DNA of 64,000 bases, from the NCBI RefSeq assembly GCF_030733425.1, contig NZ_JASHIZ010000009.1:88747-152746 (forward strand), read 5' to 3'. The DNA comes from Roseovarius sp. MMSF_3350 (GTDB lineage Bacteria > Pseudomonadota > Alphaproteobacteria > Rhodobacterales > Rhodobacteraceae). The notes beneath the pieces are model-generated. The model did no database searches. It worked only from the letters and a program-made list of their open reading frames with translations, and was not told the origin of the DNA. Both the position numbers and the translations under genes were made by a program. Below are positions 60,946-64,000 of this stretch, piece after piece (the stretch's first letter is position 1; every line of letters begins with the position of its first letter).

Positions 60946-63579
60946 ATGCTTCAGATCGACCTTTGGAAACGTGTGGTGATTTGGGGCGTCGTGGCCTTGG
61001 GCTTGGCTTTGGCGATGCCCAACGCGTTCTATTCCCGGGTCGAGACCCATAACGACGCCACCATGGCGCTTGAGATGGGCGGCGAAGGCGAGGGGCTGCA
61101 GGAACAGGCCGAGATGTGGCCCGACTGGCTGCCTTCGGGGCTGGTGAACCTTGGTCTCGACCTGCGGGGCGGGGCGCATCTGCTGGCGGAAGTGCAGGTC
61201 GAGGACGTCTATGACGCGCGGATCGAGGCGATGTGGCCGGAGATCCGCGATTTGCTGCGCGAGGAGCGCGACCGGGTGGGGCCGATCCGCCTGCAGGACA
61301 CCGACGCGCCGGAATTGCGTATACGGCTGGTCGAGAATCCCGGCGAGGCGGAGCACGCCGCGAGCCTTGTGCGCGGGCTGGCGCGTCCGGTGGCCAGTGT
61401 CACTGGGGCGGGGCAGAACGACATCGCGGTCAATGTCGAGGGCGACGCGATTGTCGTCACGCTGAGCGAGGCCGAACGGCAGGCCAGCGATGAGCAGACC
61501 GTGCGCACCGCGCGCGAGATCATCGAACGCCGCATCAACGAGATGGGCACGCGCGAGCCCACGATCCAGCGGCAGGGAGCCGACCGCATCCTGATCCAGG
61601 TGCCCGGCGTGGGCAGTGCGGCGGAGTTGAAGGACATCATCGGCACCACGGCGCAGCTGACATTCCAGCCGGTTGTGAGCCGCACGACGAACGGCAACGA
61701 GAACCCGGGCGGCGGAAACGAGATCCTGCCGTCGGTGGACGAGGAGGGCGTGTTCTACATCCTCGAACGTGCGCCGGTGGTGACGGGCGAACAGTTGGTG
61801 GATGCGCAGCCCGATTTCGACCAGAACGGGCGGCCGGCGGTTTCCTTCCGCTTCAACCCCACGGGTGCGCGGCAGTTCGGGGACTATACCGCCGAGAACA
61901 TCGGCAACCCCTTTGCCATCGTGCTGGACAACGAGGTGATCAGCGCGCCGGTGATCCAGGCGCATATCCCCGGCGGCACCGGCATCATCACCGGGCAGTT
62001 CACGGTAGAGGACAGCACGAACCTTGCCGTGTTGCTGCGCGCGGGTGCGCTGCCCGCAGAGCTTGAATTCCTCGAAGAGCGCACGATCGGGCCGGAACTG
62101 GGCGCCGACAGCATCGCGGCAGGTCAGATCGCGTGCATCGTGGCCTTCGTGATGGTGCTGGTTTTCATGTGGGCGAGCTATGGCGTGTTCGGTCTGTTTG
62201 CCAATATCGCGCTGATCATCAACGTGGGGCTGATATTCGGCCTGCTGAGCCTGATCGGGGCCACGCTGACATTGCCCGGCATCGCGGGGATCGTGCTGAC
62301 CATCGGGATGGCCGTGGACGCCAACGTGCTGGTGTTCGAGCGTATCCGGGAAGAGATGAAGACCGCCAAGGGCGCGTCGCGGGCGATCCAGCTTGGCTAC
62401 GAAAGAGCGCTGAGCGCGATCACGGACGCGAACATCACCACCTTCATCACCGCGCTGATACTGTACGCCATGGGCTCCGGCCCTGTGCGGGGCTTTGCCA
62501 TAACGCTGGGGCTGGGGATCATCACCTCGGTCTTTACGGCGATCTTCGTCACGCGCCTGATCGCGGTCATGTGGTTCGAGCGCAAGCGGCCCAAGACCGT
62601 GTTGCAGGGACGGTCGCTGAAGCTGGTGCCGACGTTCACCGACTGGAATTTCTTCAAGCGCTGGAAGCTTTCGCTGGGCCTGTCGGGGGTCCTGATCGTG
62701 GTCGCTCTGGTCTCGTTCCTGTTGCAGGGGCTGAACTTCGGCATCGATTTCCGCGGCGGAACGACGATCCGCACACAGAGCGCCGAGACGGTGGACGTGG
62801 GGCAGTACCGCGACGCCATCACGCCGCTGGAGCTGGGCGACGTGAGCATCACCGAGGTGTTCGACCCGACCTTTGGTCCGGACGAGAACGTGACCATGAT
62901 CCGCATCCAAGCTCAGGATGATCAGGAAAGCGTGTCGGCGGCCACCATAGCGGAGGTCGAGGCGGCGTTGCAGGAGGTGGTGCCCGACCTGACCTTTACC
63001 TCGGTCGAGAGCGTCGGACCGAAAGTGTCGGGCGAACTGATCCAGACGGCGGTGATCGCGGTGCTTTTGGCCATCGGCGCGGTGCTGGTCTATATCTGGC
63101 TGAGGTTCGAGTGGCAGTTCGCGTTGGGCGCGGTCATAGCATTGGTACATGACGTGGTGCTGACCATCGGCATCTTCTCGGAGGTGCAGATCCAGTTCGA
63201 CCTTGCGATCATCGCGGCACTGCTGACCATCGTGGGCTATTCGCTGAACGACACGGTGGTTGTTTTTGACCGGGTGCGCGAGAACCTGCGAAAATACAAG
63301 AAGAAGCCGCTGAAGGAAGTGCTGAACATCTCGATCAACGAGACGCTGAGCCGAACGATGATGACCTCTGTCACCACGCTGCTGGCGCTGCTGGCACTGT
63401 TCATTCTGGGCGGCGACGTGATCCGTGGCTTCGTCTTCGCGATGATCTGGGGCGTGATCGTAGGCACTTACAGTTCGGTTTTCGTGGCCAGCACGGTACT
63501 GCTGTGGCTGGGGGTCAAACGCGACTGGTCGAAGCCCGACGCAAATGCCGGGACGCAGTTCGCGAATATAGATGCCTGA
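60946..63579 (+). CDS. secDF: Protein translocase SecDF (SecD-SecF fusion)
   Basis: An 877-residue single-chain SecD-SecF. The SecD half (about residues 1-560) has GLDLRGGAHLLAEV near residue 68, the P1 domain and six helices with AGIVLTIGMAVDANVLVFERI. The SecF half has LNFGIDFRGGTTI near residue 600, and LTIVGYSLNDTVVVFDRVREN. Fused SecDF occurs in several Rhodobacteraceae and some Gram-positives. It drives proton-coupled late export steps. It overlaps the next gene by 8 bases. Confidence 0.96.
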   Translation: MLQIDLWKRVVIWGVVALGLALAMPNAFYSRVETHNDATMALEMGGEGEGLQEQAEMWPDWLPSGLVNLGLDLRGGAHLLAEVQVEDVYDARIEAMWPEIRDLLREERDRVGPIRLQDTDAPELRIRLVENPGEAEHAASLVRGLARPVASVTGAGQNDIAVNVEGDAIVVTLSEAERQASDEQTVRTAREIIERRINEMGTREPTIQRQGADRILIQVPGVGSAAELKDIIGTTAQLTFQPVVSRTTNGNENPGGGNEILPSVDEEGVFYILERAPVVTGEQLVDAQPDFDQNGRPAVSFRFNPTGARQFGDYTAENIGNPFAIVLDNEVISAPVIQAHIPGGTGIITGQFTVEDSTNLAVLLRAGALPAELEFLEERTIGPELGADSIAAGQIACIVAFVMVLVFMWASYGVFGLFANIALIINVGLIFGLLSLIGATLTLPGIAGIVLTIGMAVDANVLVFERIREEMKTAKGASRAIQLGYERALSAITDANITTFITALILYAMGSGPVRGFAITLGLGIITSVFTAIFVTRLIAVMWFERKRPKTVLQGRSLKLVPTFTDWNFFKRWKLSLGLSGVLIVVALVSFLLQGLNFGIDFRGGTTIRTQSAETVDVGQYRDAITPLELGDVSITEVFDPTFGPDENVTMIRIQAQDDQESVSAATIAEVEAALQEVVPDLTFTSVESVGPKVSGELIQTAVIAVLLAIGAVLVYIWLRFEWQFALGAVIALVHDVVLTIGIFSEVQIQFDLAIIAALLTIVGYSLNDTVVVFDRVRENLRKYKKKPLKEVLNISINETLSRTMMTSVTTLLALLALFILGGDVIRGFVFAMIWGVIVGTYSSVFVASTVLLWLGVKRDWSKPDANAGTQFANIDA

Positions 63580-64000
63580 GGTCCTGAGCGGGGTGCTGGC
63601 CACCCCGGGGCTGGTCTGGTTGTGTTTCGCCATCGGTGTCGCGGGGCTGGTGCGCGGGTTCACCGGCTTTGGCACGGCGCTGATCGTGGTGCCGGTGGCC
63701 AATATCTTCCTCACGCCCAAGGAAGTGATCGTGGTGATCATGCTGACGGGCATCGCAAGCAACGCGGTGATCCTGCGCCGGGCGTGGCAGCAGGGGGAGC
63801 CGAAGGAGGTCGGTGTCCTGGTGCTGGCGGCCCTTGTTACGGTGCCGCTGGGCCTGGCGCTGCTGGACCTGCTGGACAATGACACGGTACGTTGGATCAT
63901 CACCGGCGTTGCGGCGGGGATGCTGGCGGCGCTGATCGCTGGCTGGCGGTATACGCGCCGCATCACCAAGCCGGGTCTGTTGGCGATAGGGGCCGCGGCG
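63572..64000 (+). CDS. TauE/SafE family sulfite exporter-like permease, partial (3' end beyond window)
   Basis: At least 143 residues are visible. The start ATG at 63572 lies inside the secDF gene. Hydrophobic helices include TPGLVWLCFAIGVAGLVRGF and VIVVIMLTGIASNAVILR; the TGFGTALIVVPVANIFLTPKE segment is typical of the TauE/SafE (DUF81) family. Substrates of the family include sulfite and organosulfonates; none can be assigned here. Confidence 0.85.
   Translation, partial: MPEVLSGVLATPGLVWLCFAIGVAGLVRGFTGFGTALIVVPVANIFLTPKEVIVVIMLTGIASNAVILRRAWQQGEPKEVGVLVLAALVTVPLGLALLDLLDNDTVRWIITGVAAGMLAALIAGWRYTRRITKPGLLAIGAAA

Noticed and set aside
60940..63969. 1009-codon open frame on the minus strand opposite secDF
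   Set aside because: It is antisense to the clear SecDF protein, is full of Arg/His/Gln from GC-rich reverse frames and has no domain or ribosome site.

Overview
The window is 64 kb of GC-rich chromosome with tightly packed genes and many 4-base start/stop overlaps. Several features point to a marine Rhodobacteraceae (Roseobacter-group) alphaproteobacterium: a HutF/HutG-type histidine pathway, TRAP transporters, a heterotetrameric sarcosine oxidase, a fused SecDF, an aerobic-type CobT, and Irr/RirA-like iron control sites. I see no tRNA, rRNA, CRISPR array, insertion sequence or prophage. The window opens in the 3' end of a znuA-like gene and closes inside a TauE/SafE-family gene.

Layout. 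(1) 0.2-7.5 kb: a complete histidine-utilisation locus. hutFC runs leftward and hutIHGU rightward from a shared control region that carries a GntR/HutC-type operator. (2) 7.7-10.9 kb: a TRAP transporter (dctPQM) with a TakP-like binding protein. (3) 10.9-25.3 kb: an iron and haem island. It holds an imelysin / di-haem oxidoreductase / imelysin / DUF1513 operon, Dps, an unknown 140-residue protein, a DUF1289 protein, HemP, and a seven-gene leftward operon (hmuS-hmuT-hmuU-hmuV-chaN-like-IsdG-like haem oxygenase-VOC protein) facing a TonB-dependent receptor. Three copies of one 17-bp motif (TGA-N9-TCG core) lie at 15934, 17728 and 23117, each upstream of one of these iron/haem units, and a perfect Irr-type ICE box lies upstream of dps. 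(4) 25.6-29.6 kb: dusA, a PhyH-like dioxygenase, DUF1289, ruvX and ccmI. (5) 29.9-36.0 kb: sarcosine oxidase soxBDAG, with two small single-pass membrane proteins inserted between soxB and soxD. (6) 36.2-43.1 kb: sodB, an EamA transporter, a LOG-family protein, a LysM protein with a very long acidic Ala/Thr-rich region, an entericidin-like lipoprotein, an Atm1-like ABC exporter and a small possible cold-shock-fold protein. (7) 43.1-48.4 kb: an RND pump with an unusually large insert, plus its adaptor. (8) 48.6-52.2 kb: the conserved yfgM-like/bamB/der cluster. (9) 52.2-64 kb: TspO-like protein, fatty acid desaturase, DUF427, aminopeptidase P, cobT, serS, yajC, secDF and a TauE-like gene.

The most informative patterns not explained by genes are the shared iron box across the island, three intergenic clusters of AT-rich tandem perfect palindromes whose centres agree within a cluster while their arms differ, overlapping hairpins between hmuR and dusA, and a strong promoter placed so close to a start codon that the transcript may be leaderless. 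The best leads for new biology are the unassigned proteins inside the iron island (16672-17094 and the VOC protein at 17784), the two small membrane proteins inside the sox operon, and the tandem palindromes.
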